The translations under genes and the position numbers were made by a program. Positions 48,259-48,357 of a DNA stretch of 48,357 nucleotides are shown here, piece after piece. Source of the stretch: Verrucomicrobiaceae bacterium. Lineage in GTDB: Bacteria > Verrucomicrobiota > Verrucomicrobiia > Chthoniobacterales > Terrimicrobiaceae. The stretch lies in contig QYQL01000038.1 in assembly GCA_007280915.1 (NCBI GenBank), forward strand, positions 1 through 48,357, in the 5' to 3' direction. Each line of letters opens with the position of its first letter. Positions within the stretch are counted from its first letter, which is position 1. Under the pieces are notes generated by a model that saw only the letters and a program-made list of their open reading frames with translations, did no database searches and was not told the DNA's origin.

Positions 48259-48357
48259 GAATTCCGGTAAGGGAGCGGGATACTACGCGTTTTTCAAGCT
48301 CGGCGGAAAGCAAATCCAGCGATTCATTGCCCTCCCCTCCACCAGTGACGGATGGTA

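Overview
This 48 kb window is high-GC DNA from a Gram-negative bacterium. It makes a lipopolysaccharide-type outer membrane (waaA, lpxD, bamA, ompH, an AsmA-like protein) and respires with complex I. The gene content points to the Verrucomicrobiota, or at least the PVC group. The main pointers are a MoxR/DUF58/DUF4381/BatA/BatB-BatC/BatD/BatE operon, a bamA-ompH-lpxD block, a fused SpmA-SpmB protein, a PIN-PhoH protein, and dispersed palindromic repeats built from heptamer arrays between operon genes. This assignment is inference from gene families; no rRNA gene is present to test it.

Layout. 1-1054: an AT-richer edge with the start of a secreted protein carrying an STN-like domain, running off the window. 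1055-5706: SRPBCC protein, lipid kinase, AsmA-like protein, rsmD and waaA. 5727-7691 (minus): a Tat-exported agmatine-deiminase-type enzyme followed by a CitG/MdcB-like protein. 7853-10033: DRE-TIM aldolase, DUF1275 membrane protein and a small anchored protein, closed by a terminator. 10149-19077: the Bat operon. 19109-23963: metallophosphatase facing lpxD-ompH-bamA. 24196-27261: queC-queE-queD for 7-deazaguanine synthesis, then a ClpX-like unfoldase without a zinc domain or ClpP-binding loop. 27274-35249: FUSC transporter, DMT transporter, YheT hydrolase, SpmA-SpmB fusion, AEC transporter and PIN-PhoH. 35250-35714: the only long gap, holding a 30-codon small ORF with a perfect Shine-Dalgarno. 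35715-48181: a complex I operon in the order nuoB-C-D-I-H-J-K-L-M-M-N-A. 48186-48258 (minus): tRNA-Met(CAT).

The most interesting part is the complex I operon. It encodes two different NuoM pumps, and NuoL has an apparent ~29-residue extension of its long lateral helix, the signature of a four-pump '2M' complex I. The NADH-oxidising subunits NuoE, F and G are absent. The second NuoM appears to have lost the usual TM7 lysine. The operon is also saturated with palindromic repeats. They fill the D/I, H/J, K/L, M1/M2 and M2/N junctions, and an 84-bp copy sits in frame inside nuoL, adding 28 residues. A related heptamer array supplies the end of nuoN, and another element separates moxR from the DUF58 gene. 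Several of these elements run from the upstream stop codon to within 0-2 bases of the next ATG and leave no Shine-Dalgarno.
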